Positions 1-5,871 are shown, counted from the first letter of the stretch. The stretch: 6,147 nt of DNA from Clostridia bacterium (GCA_017472105.1 JAFUQY010000350.1:1-6147); one strand, 5' to 3'. Numbers and translations are program-made. Notes: a model not told the origin generated them from the letters alone.

Positions 1-5
1 AACAG

Positions 6-56
6 AAAACAGGCGAACCTGTGATTTTTCTCACGGGCAATCGCCTGTTTTTCGTT
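6..56. terminator. Bidirectional intrinsic terminator downstream of the aminopeptidase gene
   Basis: An 11-bp perfect outer stem (6-16 with 41-51, AAAACAGGCGA against its complement) is followed by an inner stem (18-24 with 31-37, one T-G wobble) and a loop at 25-30. The stem is flanked by A and T runs on both strands, so it can terminate transcription from either side. For the leftward aminopeptidase gene it starts about 14 bases after the stop codon. It is a diverged copy of the hairpin at 5872-5921: the GC core, the inner CCTG/CGGG pairing and the sequence up to the neighbouring stop codon are shared. The sequence to its left is outside the window, so whether it lies between convergent genes, as the second copy does, cannot be seen. 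Confidence 0.9.
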
Positions 57-69
57 TATTCAATCCGCA

Positions 70-1308
70 TTACTTTCTCATGAGGTCTTCGATTTCTTCG
101 ATCGTTCTCGGAACCTTCACACAGAGGTTTTCGCATCCGGTTTCGGTGATGAGACAGTTGTCCTCAAGACGGAAGCCGATGCCCCATTCCTCGCAGTAGA
201 TGCCGATGTCCACGCAGAACACCATGCCGGGCGCGACGAGCTTGGGACGGGTGACAATATCATGTGTGTCAAATCCGACATGATGGGAGCCGCCGTGCCA
301 CATGAGCTTGCCGACTTCCGCAACGGACGGGATCAGTCCGAGATCCTTCAGCATTTCGCCGCAGTAACGGTGGGATTCGCGGTCGACTTCCTCCATGGGA
401 TAGCCGGGCTTGATGATGTCGAAGAGATGCGCGCTGGTCTTGTAGGCACAGTCGTACAGGAGCTTCTGGCGTTCATTGAATTTGCCGTTAAGCGGGAATC
501 CGCGGGAGATATCGCATCCGACGTAGTCATAGCACGCGCCGACGTCGCAGAGAACCATATCGCCGTCCTTTGCCGTACCGGTGTAGCTGTAGTAGTGGAT
601 GCAGAAATTGTTGTCGCCGGCGGAAATAATGGACGGGAATGCGGGTTCCTGACAGCCGTTCTTCACGAGCGCGGAATCGTACAGGTTCTTGATCTCGTAT
701 TCCTTCATGCCGGGCTTCACACCGGTCATCATCGCGCGGATACCTTCTCCGGTGATGCGGATTGCCTCGCGCATAGCGTCAATTTCGCAGTCCGCCTTGA
801 CGGTTCTCAGATCCGCAAGCACGGGACGGATGTTGTCCTGATGAAGCCACGGGAAATTCTCGCAGATGACCTCGCTGAAGCGGTTTGCCTCGGTGTAGTC
901 TCTGAGATCGCGGGTTTCGTCGATATCGAGGTACACAATCTTTGCGTTCTGTGCGGCATTCATGAACCACGGTTCAAAATCAGCGGTGTACGCGATGTCG
1001 GCGATGCCGGAGACTGCGTATGCTTCGTCAGCCTTGGTGCGGCGTCCGGTCCAGCGTTCCTTCATCAGATCCGGCGGCAGAAGGAAGAGCTTTTCTTCCA
1101 CGGTTCCGCCGTTCTTTGCCATGGCGAGAATCAGTCCCTCGTCGCGGGAGATACCGGTGAGGTAGACAAAATTGCGGTCGGCGCAGAAGGGATAGTTTTC
1201 ATCCGCGCGTTTCCGGGGTGCGAATCCGGAGAAGAACAGGGCGATGGAGCCGTCCTGCATTCTCTCAGCGGTCTTTTTGCGGTTTGCGGTATAGAAAGCA
1301 GCGTTCAT
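70..1308 (-). CDS. pepP: Xaa-Pro aminopeptidase (aminopeptidase P, M24B family)
   Basis: 412-residue cytoplasmic metallopeptidase, predicted to remove an N-terminal residue that precedes proline. Residues 1 to about 150 match the AMP_N domain (NFVYLTGISRDEG at 46-58). The rest is the pita-bread catalytic domain. Expected dinuclear metal ligands are D255 and D266 (in GDMVLCDVG...CDISRGFP), H342 (in HGGSHHVGFDTHD) and E382 (in GIGFRLEDN). Other active-site histidines are H238, H338 and H349. The fifth ligand, normally Glu in VEPGIY, is Asp here (D367 in VDIGIY). No signal peptide or membrane segment is seen. E. coli PepP is 441 residues, so this is slightly short but complete. The frame stays open upstream to 1437, but the ATG at 1308 is chosen because AAAGGA lies 8 nt before it and a strong promoter lies upstream; the longer version would run through that promoter. 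Transcribed divergently from the glycosidase gene and probably monocistronic. Confidence 0.93.
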   Translation of the reverse strand: MNAAFYTANRKKTAERMQDGSIALFFSGFAPRKRADENYPFCADRNFVYLTGISRDEGLILAMAKNGGTVEEKLFLLPPDLMKERWTGRRTKADEAYAVSGIADIAYTADFEPWFMNAAQNAKIVYLDIDETRDLRDYTEANRFSEVICENFPWLHQDNIRPVLADLRTVKADCEIDAMREAIRITGEGIRAMMTGVKPGMKEYEIKNLYDSALVKNGCQEPAFPSIISAGDNNFCIHYYSYTGTAKDGDMVLCDVGACYDYVGCDISRGFPLNGKFNERQKLLYDCAYKTSAHLFDIIKPGYPMEEVDRESHRYCGEMLKDLGLIPSVAEVGKLMWHGGSHHVGFDTHDIVTRPKLVAPGMVFCVDIGIYCEEWGIGFRLEDNCLITETGCENLCVKVPRTIEEIEDLMRK

Positions 1309-1316
1309 TTCAAATG

Positions 1317-1322
1317 TCCTTT
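1317..1322 (-). promoter_or_regulatory. Ribosome binding site of the aminopeptidase gene
   Basis: AAAGGA on the minus strand, 8 nt before the ATG at 1308. It decides the start: in-frame ATGs further upstream (for example at 1437) lack a comparable site and lie upstream of the predicted transcription start. Confidence 0.8.
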
Positions 1323-1338
1323 CGGGGATTTTTTCTTT

Positions 1339-1367
1339 ATTATAACACAAAATCCGGTTGTTGTAAA
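1339..1367 (-). promoter_or_regulatory. Sigma-A promoter of the aminopeptidase gene
   Basis: On the minus strand, -35 TTTACA (1367-1362) and -10 TATAAT (1344-1339) are separated by exactly 17 bp. A TG one base before the -10 makes it an extended -10. The predicted start is near 1332, giving a leader of about 24 nt with the AAAGGA site in it. It lies back to back with the glycosidase promoter, with only 7 bp between the two -35 boxes. Confidence 0.85.
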
Positions 1368-1374
1368 TATTTGT

Positions 1375-1403
1375 TTGACTGCCGCGCGGATTCATGTTAT
1401 AAT
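1375..1403 (+). promoter_or_regulatory. Sigma-A promoter of the glycosidase gene
   Basis: -35 TTGACT (1375-1380), 17-bp spacer and -10 TATAAT (1398-1403), preceded by TGT as an extended -10. The predicted start is near 1410, giving a leader of about 30 nt. With this near-consensus structure the promoter should be strong unless repressed. The 7 bp to the opposing -35 box suggest that polymerase cannot occupy both promoters at once, or that one factor controls both. Confidence 0.87.
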
Positions 1404-1427
1404 AAAAGCACTGATAATAAAGTATTG

Positions 1428-1433
1428 AAGGAG
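1428..1433 (+). promoter_or_regulatory. Ribosome binding site of the glycosidase gene
   Basis: AAGGAG, 6 nt before the ATG at 1440. It fixes the start there. The same frame is open back to 1218, but that part lies opposite the aminopeptidase gene and upstream of the predicted promoter. Confidence 0.85.
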
Positions 1434-1439
1434 TCAATC

Positions 1440-3239
1440 ATGAAAGCAAAAGGATACTACCCTTCCCTCTCATCCGTGCGTCTTGCATCGGGCAATGCTT
1501 TTGCCGACAACATGGCGCGGGACCTCAGCTATCTGAAAAAGCTCGACTGTGACCGGATGCTGTATAATTTCCGCAAAACCTTCGGCGTTCCCACGGATGC
1601 GGAGCCCGTTTACGGCTGGGATGCACCGGACGGTCTTCTCCGCGGTCACTCCACGGGGCATTTCCTCTCCGCGCTCGCCATCGCGTACAGTGCGACGGGA
1701 GACGAAGAACTGCTGGAAAAATCGCGGTACATGGTGCATGAGCTGCGCACGCTCCAGCTGAAATCCAAGGGACGCGCGCGGGATTTTGTGACCGTATGCA
1801 AGCCTGACGACTGCCCGCAGGACAAATGGAGCACCGATCCCGGCGTCTGGGGCGAAGGTTTTCTGTCCGCGTATTCCCCGGATCAGTTCGCGCTGCTTGA
1901 GCAGTTCACGCCGTACGCGAAAATCTGGGCGCCGTACTACACCCTGCACAAGCTCGTCGCCGGATTCATTGAAACCTACGAGCGCACCGGCAGCACGGAA
2001 GCACTGGATGCGGCATGCGGAATCGGAACTTGGATATACGACCGGCTTTCCGTTCTCGCGCCGGAGCATCTGAAGAAAATGTGGTCGATGTACATTGCCG
2101 GAGAGTACGGCGGGATGAACGAATCCATGGCTCGGCTGTACAATATCACGAGCGACGCACGGTATCTCCAAACCGCACAGCTCTTTGACAACGGCAACAT
2201 CTTCCCGGGTCTGTCCGAGGGAATCGACACCTTCCAAAATCTCCACGCAAACCAGCACATTCCGCAGATCATGGGCGCGATGCTTGAGTATGAAGCGTCC
2301 GGCAGCGAAAGCTATCACCGGATTGCGAAGTCCTTCTTCCGCCATGTGACGAATCACCACATGTACGCCATCGGCGGCGTCGGTCAGGGTGAATGCTTCC
2401 GCGATCCCGATGCACTGGCAGTCAACGTGAAGGAAGGCACCAACTGCGAAACCTGCGCGACGTACAATCTTCTCAAGCTGGCGCGGGAGCTGTATGCCTT
2501 CGATCCGGTGAACACCGCGTACATGGACTACTACGAACGCGGCATGCTCAACCACATCCTCGCGTCACAGAATCCGGACGGAAACGAGCACGAGACCAAC
2601 GCCGTGACCTATATGCTTCCGATCGGACCGGGTGCGGAGAAGGAATATTCCAACGACTACTGGGCGTTCACCTGCTGTCACGGCACGGGCATGGAAAACC
2701 ACGTGAAGTACCCGGACGCGCAGTATTTCGTCACCGGCGATACCCTGTACATCAACCAGTACATCCCGACCTCACTCGAATGCGACGGCATCTCTGTAGA
2801 CTGCGGCGTCTCCTTCCCCGGCGGAAAAGGCACGATCCGTGTCTCCTGCGAACGCGAGATGACCGTGAAGCTGAGAATCCCGAAGTGGTGCGCGAAGAAT
2901 CCGTTTGCATGCGAATCCCTGACGACGGCGGGACGGTATGCGGTGCTGAACTGCGCGCCCGGCGAAACTTACGGAATCGCGGCGGATTTTGACTATCCTG
3001 TGCGGATTGAACAGACGCCCGACTGCATTCCCTCCGGCGAGAAGCTCTCTGCCCTGATGTACGGCCCGTTTGTGATGGTGACATTCGATGAATCGAAGGA
3101 ATACCTGCGGATTGATCCGTCAAAGATAGAAGTATCCGCGGACAGATTCGCGCTTACCGTGGACGGACGGGAGTTTGTGCCGATTTATACCGCGCACGGA
3201 AAGCCGTATCACACGTACTTTATCGCAGAAAAGCATTGA
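1440..3239 (+). CDS. Intracellular GH127/GH146-type beta-L-arabinofuranosidase (DUF1680 superfamily)
   Basis: 599-residue glycoside hydrolase, expected to release L-arabinofuranose from beta-linked arabino-oligosaccharides or glycopeptide glycans. The N-terminal two thirds is the (alpha/alpha)6-barrel part, with family blocks at 59-76 (GWDAPDGLLRGHSTGHFL), 161-174 (KIWAPYYTLHKLVA) and 265-281. The unusual Cys/Zn catalytic set known from Bifidobacterium HypBA1 is complete: E337 and C339 (NCETC) with C412 and C413 (TCCHG) as zinc ligands, one of the paired cysteines being the nucleophile, and E318 (GGVGQGE) as likely acid/base. C-terminal beta-sandwich blocks include KLRIPKWC (477-484) and LMYGPFVM (539-546). 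HypBA1 is 658 residues, so this form is compact. There is no signal peptide, so it acts in the cytosol on imported oligosaccharides. No transporter gene is in view. Substrate and exact CAZy family (127 or 146) cannot be fixed from sequence alone. Confidence 0.9.
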   Translation: MKAKGYYPSLSSVRLASGNAFADNMARDLSYLKKLDCDRMLYNFRKTFGVPTDAEPVYGWDAPDGLLRGHSTGHFLSALAIAYSATGDEELLEKSRYMVHELRTLQLKSKGRARDFVTVCKPDDCPQDKWSTDPGVWGEGFLSAYSPDQFALLEQFTPYAKIWAPYYTLHKLVAGFIETYERTGSTEALDAACGIGTWIYDRLSVLAPEHLKKMWSMYIAGEYGGMNESMARLYNITSDARYLQTAQLFDNGNIFPGLSEGIDTFQNLHANQHIPQIMGAMLEYEASGSESYHRIAKSFFRHVTNHHMYAIGGVGQGECFRDPDALAVNVKEGTNCETCATYNLLKLARELYAFDPVNTAYMDYYERGMLNHILASQNPDGNEHETNAVTYMLPIGPGAEKEYSNDYWAFTCCHGTGMENHVKYPDAQYFVTGDTLYINQYIPTSLECDGISVDCGVSFPGGKGTIRVSCEREMTVKLRIPKWCAKNPFACESLTTAGRYAVLNCAPGETYGIAADFDYPVRIEQTPDCIPSGEKLSALMYGPFVMVTFDESKEYLRIDPSKIEVSADRFALTVDGREFVPIYTAHGKPYHTYFIAEKH

Positions 3240-3264
3240 CACCCGACCACGGCTGTGCTATCAT
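3236..3264 (+). promoter_or_regulatory. Promoter of the phosphofructokinase gene, overlapping the glycosidase stop codon
   Basis: -35 TTGACA (3236-3241) is a full consensus and overlaps the TGA stop of the glycosidase gene (3237-3239). After a 17-bp spacer the -10 is TATCAT (3259-3264), preceded by TGC as an extended -10. The start is predicted near 3271, about 29 nt before the ATG. There is no terminator between the two genes, so the kinase can also be reached by readthrough from 1375-1403. Confidence 0.82.
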
Positions 3265-3299
3265 ACTATCAGCAAAACAACGGAAACGGAGACTATATC

Positions 3300-4556
3300 A
3301 TGAACAATAAACTCATCGGCAATGCAGTCGTCGGTCAGTCCGGCGGTCCCACTGCTGCCATCAACGCAACTCTCGCAGGCGTCATTGAAGGCGCATTCGC
3401 TCATTCCGACGTGATTCCGAAGCTCTACGGCATGAGAAACGGCATCGAAGGCTTCATCGGCGAACGTCTCGCTGACCTGACCGCCCTCTTCTCCGATGAA
3501 AACGGCGCGCTCAACCGGAATCTGCTCCACGTTCTCACCGATACTCCCGCAGCCGCACTCGGTTCCTGCCGCAAGAAGCTCCCGAAGCCTGCGGACGATC
3601 CCGCTTTCTTTGAAAATCTCGTCGCGCTGTTCAAAAAGTACGACATCCGCTACTTCTTCTACATCGGCGGCAACGACTCCATGGACACCGTGGCAAAGCT
3701 GACCGAATATCTGAAAACCTCCGATTACGAAATGCGCGTGATGGGCGTTCCGAAGACGATCGACAACGACCTTGCGGGCACCGACCATACCCCCGGTTTC
3801 GGCTCCGCGGCGAAGTATATCGCGTCCACGATGCAGGAAATCGTCCGTGACTGCGCGGTTTACACGACCAAGGCGGTGACGATTGTTGAAATCATGGGAC
3901 GTGACGCGGGCTGGCTGACGGCATCTGCTGGACTCGCAAATCTCGTGAACGGCAACGGCCCCGATTACCTCTACCTCCCCGAAGTTGCGTTCGATCTTGA
4001 CGCCTTCTTCGCGGACATTGAAAAAGCCTTCGAAAAGCATCCGAACATCGTCATCGGCGTTTCCGAAGGCATCCGGTTTGCGGACGGACGCTATGTCGGA
4101 GAAGGTGCACAGAGCGGTTCCACCGACGCGTTCGGTCACAAGTATCTCTCCGGCACGGGTAAGGAGCTGGAATACGCCGTCAAGGACAAGTTCGGCTGCA
4201 AGGTCCGCTCCATTGAGCTGAATCTGCCCCAGAGATGCGCGGCTCATCTGGCATCTGACACCGACCTCACCGAATCCCAGACCTGCGGCGGAACTGCCAT
4301 GGATGCGGCTGTCTCCGGCAAGACCGGCTGCATGGTTGCGATGATCCGCGAAGACGGCGAAGAATACAGGCTCCGCTATGAAACCTCCGAAATCGCAAAG
4401 ATTGCCAACGCGGTGCGCTCCGTTCCCCGTGAATTCATCAACGAAGCCGGAAACAACGTCACCGACGAATGCCTCAAGTGGATTCTCCCGCTGATTCAGG
4501 GGGAAGCGGACATCGTTTACGAAAACGGTCTCCCGGTGCATTTTGTGATTGCATAA
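3300..4556 (+). CDS. pfp: PPi-dependent 6-phosphofructokinase (diphosphate--fructose-6-phosphate 1-phosphotransferase)
   Basis: 418-residue cytoplasmic kinase of the PfkA superfamily, converting fructose-6-phosphate to fructose-1,6-bisphosphate in glycolysis, reversibly if PPi is the donor. Visible motifs are the N-terminal phosphate-binding loop VGQSGGPTAAIN (11-22), GGNDS (123-127), PKTIDND (151-157, with the catalytic aspartate), MGRDAGW (199-205) and SEG (255-257). Two positions argue for PPi over ATP: Asp in GGNDS where ATP enzymes have Gly (GGDGS), and Lys in PKTIDND where ATP enzymes have Gly (PGTIDND). The first Asp of the usual GGDDS is Asn here, which I recall as common in the clostridial branch. 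The length exceeds the roughly 320 residues of bacterial ATP enzymes and suits the long PPi group. Start: ATG at 3300 with GGAG 8 nt upstream; the in-frame start at 3255 lies inside the promoter. It lies 60 bp after the glycosidase gene and ends just before a strong terminator. Confidence 0.93.
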   Translation: MNNKLIGNAVVGQSGGPTAAINATLAGVIEGAFAHSDVIPKLYGMRNGIEGFIGERLADLTALFSDENGALNRNLLHVLTDTPAAALGSCRKKLPKPADDPAFFENLVALFKKYDIRYFFYIGGNDSMDTVAKLTEYLKTSDYEMRVMGVPKTIDNDLAGTDHTPGFGSAAKYIASTMQEIVRDCAVYTTKAVTIVEIMGRDAGWLTASAGLANLVNGNGPDYLYLPEVAFDLDAFFADIEKAFEKHPNIVIGVSEGIRFADGRYVGEGAQSGSTDAFGHKYLSGTGKELEYAVKDKFGCKVRSIELNLPQRCAAHLASDTDLTESQTCGGTAMDAAVSGKTGCMVAMIREDGEEYRLRYETSEIAKIANAVRSVPREFINEAGNNVTDECLKWILPLIQGEADIVYENGLPVHFVIA

Positions 4557-4561
4557 ACATC

Positions 4562-4597
4562 AAAGACAGTATGGCTGCGGCTGTGCTGTCTTTTTTT
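4562..4597 (+). terminator. Intrinsic terminator after the phosphofructokinase gene
   Basis: A continuous 14-bp stem (4562-4575 with 4580-4593, several G-T wobbles in the upper part) carries a TGCG loop (4576-4579) and runs into seven Ts (4591-4597). It begins 6 nt after the stop codon. Its sequence is unrelated to the two CAGGCG hairpins at the window ends. Confidence 0.92.
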
Positions 4598-4608
4598 GCG
4601 GCATTATA

Positions 4609-4639
4609 AAATCCGGTTTGTATAACTCAAGCCGGATTT
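4609..4639. repeat. 12-bp inverted repeat upstream of the regulator gene
   Basis: AAATCCGGTTTG (4609-4620) pairs with CAAGCCGGATTT (4628-4639) around a 7-base centre, with one T-G wobble at 4617/4631. No T run follows, so it is not a standard terminator. It lies 25 bp before the -35 box of the regulator promoter. It could be an operator, a regulatory hairpin or a remnant. Eleven bases at its left end (4608-4618) recur exactly at 1349-1359, inside the aminopeptidase promoter. Confidence 0.7.
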
Positions 4640-4644
4640 GAGAA

Positions 4645-4661
4645 ACGGTAAAATTTACAGT
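4645..4661. promoter_or_regulatory. Possible operator palindrome next to the regulator promoter
   Basis: ACGGTAAAATTTACAGT is a 17-bp palindrome with a single central base (4653) and one mismatch (4647/4659). It ends 2 bp before the -35 box. The size and place suit a dimeric HTH protein, possibly the XRE regulator acting on its own gene. The AT-rich centre could instead be an UP element. Binding is inference only. Confidence 0.45.
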
Positions 4662-4663
4662 TA

Positions 4664-4692
4664 TTGACGGCATGCGGCGGATCGGGTATAAT
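4664..4692 (+). promoter_or_regulatory. Sigma-A promoter of the XRE regulator gene
   Basis: -35 TTGACG (4664-4669), 17-bp spacer and consensus -10 TATAAT (4687-4692). The start is predicted near 4699, giving a leader of about 44 nt that ends in AAGGAG. The preceding terminator isolates this unit from the phosphofructokinase gene. Confidence 0.88.
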
Positions 4693-4730
4693 ACAGTCAG
4701 GACGTGCGCACAGTCTGAATTTTTACCGAC

Positions 4731-4736
4731 AAGGAG
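4731..4736 (+). promoter_or_regulatory. Ribosome binding site of the XRE regulator gene
   Basis: AAGGAG, 6 nt before the ATG at 4743. It favours that start over the second in-frame ATG at 4752, which would be 15 nt away. Confidence 0.85.
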
Positions 4737-4742
4737 ACACCG

Positions 4743-5867
4743 ATGAAACTGATGATTTCCGAGAAAATCTACCGTTACCGCAAGGAAAAGGACATGACGC
4801 AGGAAGAGCTGGCGGCGGCATTGGACGTGACTCCGCAGGCTGTGTCGAACTGGGAGCGCGGCGGTTATCCCGACATCACCCTTCTGCCCGGACTGGCGAA
4901 TCTCTTCGGCGTGACGATTGACGATCTGATGGGAAATGATGAACTCAGCCGCCACGAGGATTATAAGCGCTATGAGCAGGCTTACAAAGAACTCGGATCG
5001 GGTGAAGAACGGCTTGAGCTGAGTCTGGAATACTACCGCAAATATCCGTCAGAACCCTTCTACATGAATCGGATCGCCGGGAACATTGAATACATCCTGC
5101 TGGAGGATCCCGGAAAACGCGAAAAATACATGCCGCTTCTGAATGAGGTGTGCGACAAACTGATGGACAAGCCGCTGTACCGGGAATATGCGATCCGTGT
5201 GATGACGGTTGTCTGCCCGGAGGATGAGCTGGATCACTGGCTGAAAATGAGCACGGTCACCTCCGAATACACCCGCCGCGGCAATCTGCTCCACCGGTTC
5301 ATTCAGAGGGACGATATCGAAGGCTGGCAGATTCAGTCACAGCTTCAGATGATCGAAAAATTCACCCTGTTGTTTGATGCTGTCTGCCCGGATCAGCTCG
5401 GTCCGGAAAAGAAGGGTGAGTACCTCCGCAGTCAGCTTGCGATGATGGAATGGCTGAAAACGGACGGCACGATGCCCGACGGATGGATTCTGCACTACGC
5501 CTACAAAAAGCTCGTTCTCGCCGCATGTCTGTTCGCGACGGAGAAAACGGACGAAGGCTGGGCGGAATTTGAAAAAAGCATGGAGCTTTACAGAAAATGG
5601 TTCAGCTTCCCGAAGGATGCCCTGCTGGATCTCGGCGGCGGTGAACTCTTCGGCGGACTGCGGGTGACCCCGGACTGGTATTACTGCTTTACCCCGTCCG
5701 GCGAGAAACATAAGCTGTTTGAACACACCCGCTTATTCTTCTATACACCCGATCGGCTCCGCGATTTTCTGAACAACCCGCGCTGGGCATGGTACAACTC
5801 CGCACGAAGCGATCCTCGCTACATTGCCGCTGTGGAGTGGGCGGATTCCCTCTCTAAAACCGAATAA
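4743..5867 (+). CDS. XRE-family transcriptional regulator with a long helical C-terminal domain
   Basis: 374 residues. Positions 5-62 form a Cro/C1-type helix-turn-helix: TQEELAAALDV (19-29) is the second helix, and TPQAVSNWERG (30-40) holds the turn and the DNA-recognition helix. GVTIDDLMG (56-64) is the usual end of this domain. The remaining 310 residues are rich in Tyr, Trp, Leu and charged residues and look helical, possibly TPR-like (for example 73-102, 197-214 and 270-287). They also hold an LDLGGGELFGG segment (295-305) and end in a W-x-W-Y-N-S-x-R-x-D-P-R-Y block (348-360). Such C-termini in clostridial XRE proteins are thought to sense a peptide or other ligand, but no ligand can be named here. 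No membrane segment, protease or enzyme motif is visible. The gene stands alone between two terminators with its own promoter. The palindrome at 4645-4661 could serve autoregulation. Target genes are unknown. Confidence 0.88.
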   Translation: MKLMISEKIYRYRKEKDMTQEELAAALDVTPQAVSNWERGGYPDITLLPGLANLFGVTIDDLMGNDELSRHEDYKRYEQAYKELGSGEERLELSLEYYRKYPSEPFYMNRIAGNIEYILLEDPGKREKYMPLLNEVCDKLMDKPLYREYAIRVMTVVCPEDELDHWLKMSTVTSEYTRRGNLLHRFIQRDDIEGWQIQSQLQMIEKFTLLFDAVCPDQLGPEKKGEYLRSQLAMMEWLKTDGTMPDGWILHYAYKKLVLAACLFATEKTDEGWAEFEKSMELYRKWFSFPKDALLDLGGGELFGGLRVTPDWYYCFTPSGEKHKLFEHTRLFFYTPDRLRDFLNNPRWAWYNSARSDPRYIAAVEWADSLSKTE

Positions 5868-5871
5868 AACG

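Larger units (their letters stand above)
1336..1406. repeat. 12-bp inverted repeat formed by the mirrored -10 regions
   Basis: TTTATTATAACA (1336-1347) is the exact reverse complement of TGTTATAATAAA (1395-1406). The centre of symmetry is base 1371, which is also the midpoint of the two opposing -35 boxes. Much of the match reflects the -10 consensus, but it extends past the hexamer on both sides. Confidence 0.75.

Noticed and set aside
262..1428. Long rightward open frame (388 codons) opposite the aminopeptidase gene
   Set aside because: It lies antisense to a gene with complete family motifs, has no good ribosome binding site, shows no recognisable domain and ends within the leader just before the glycosidase start. 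It is a by-product of codon bias.
1309..1437. N-terminal extension of the aminopeptidase frame
   Set aside because: The extra 43 residues would be translated from DNA upstream of the predicted transcription start, and they precede the normal AMP_N beginning.
1218..1439. N-terminal extension of the glycosidase frame
   Set aside because: It overlaps the divergent promoters and the start of the opposite gene, and the Arg/Ser/Cys-rich translation does not resemble the family. The ATG at 1440 has an ideal AAGGAG.
1470..2555. Leftward open frame (361 codons) inside the glycosidase gene
   Set aside because: Antisense to a gene with all catalytic residues in place; no promoter, ribosome binding site or known domain.
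3261..4541. Leftward open frame (426 codons) covering almost the whole phosphofructokinase gene
   Set aside because: No ribosome binding site before its start and a translation without recognisable motifs. The sense frame is an unmistakable kinase. Any antisense transcript from near 4596 would more likely be non-coding.
4699..4742. Possible riboswitch or attenuator in the regulator leader
   Set aside because: The leader is only about 44 nt, with no terminator-like hairpin or known aptamer core.
4560..4955. Leftward open frame (131 codons) across the terminator and the start of the regulator gene
   Set aside because: It runs through a terminator, a promoter and the HTH coding region in antisense, with no family resemblance.
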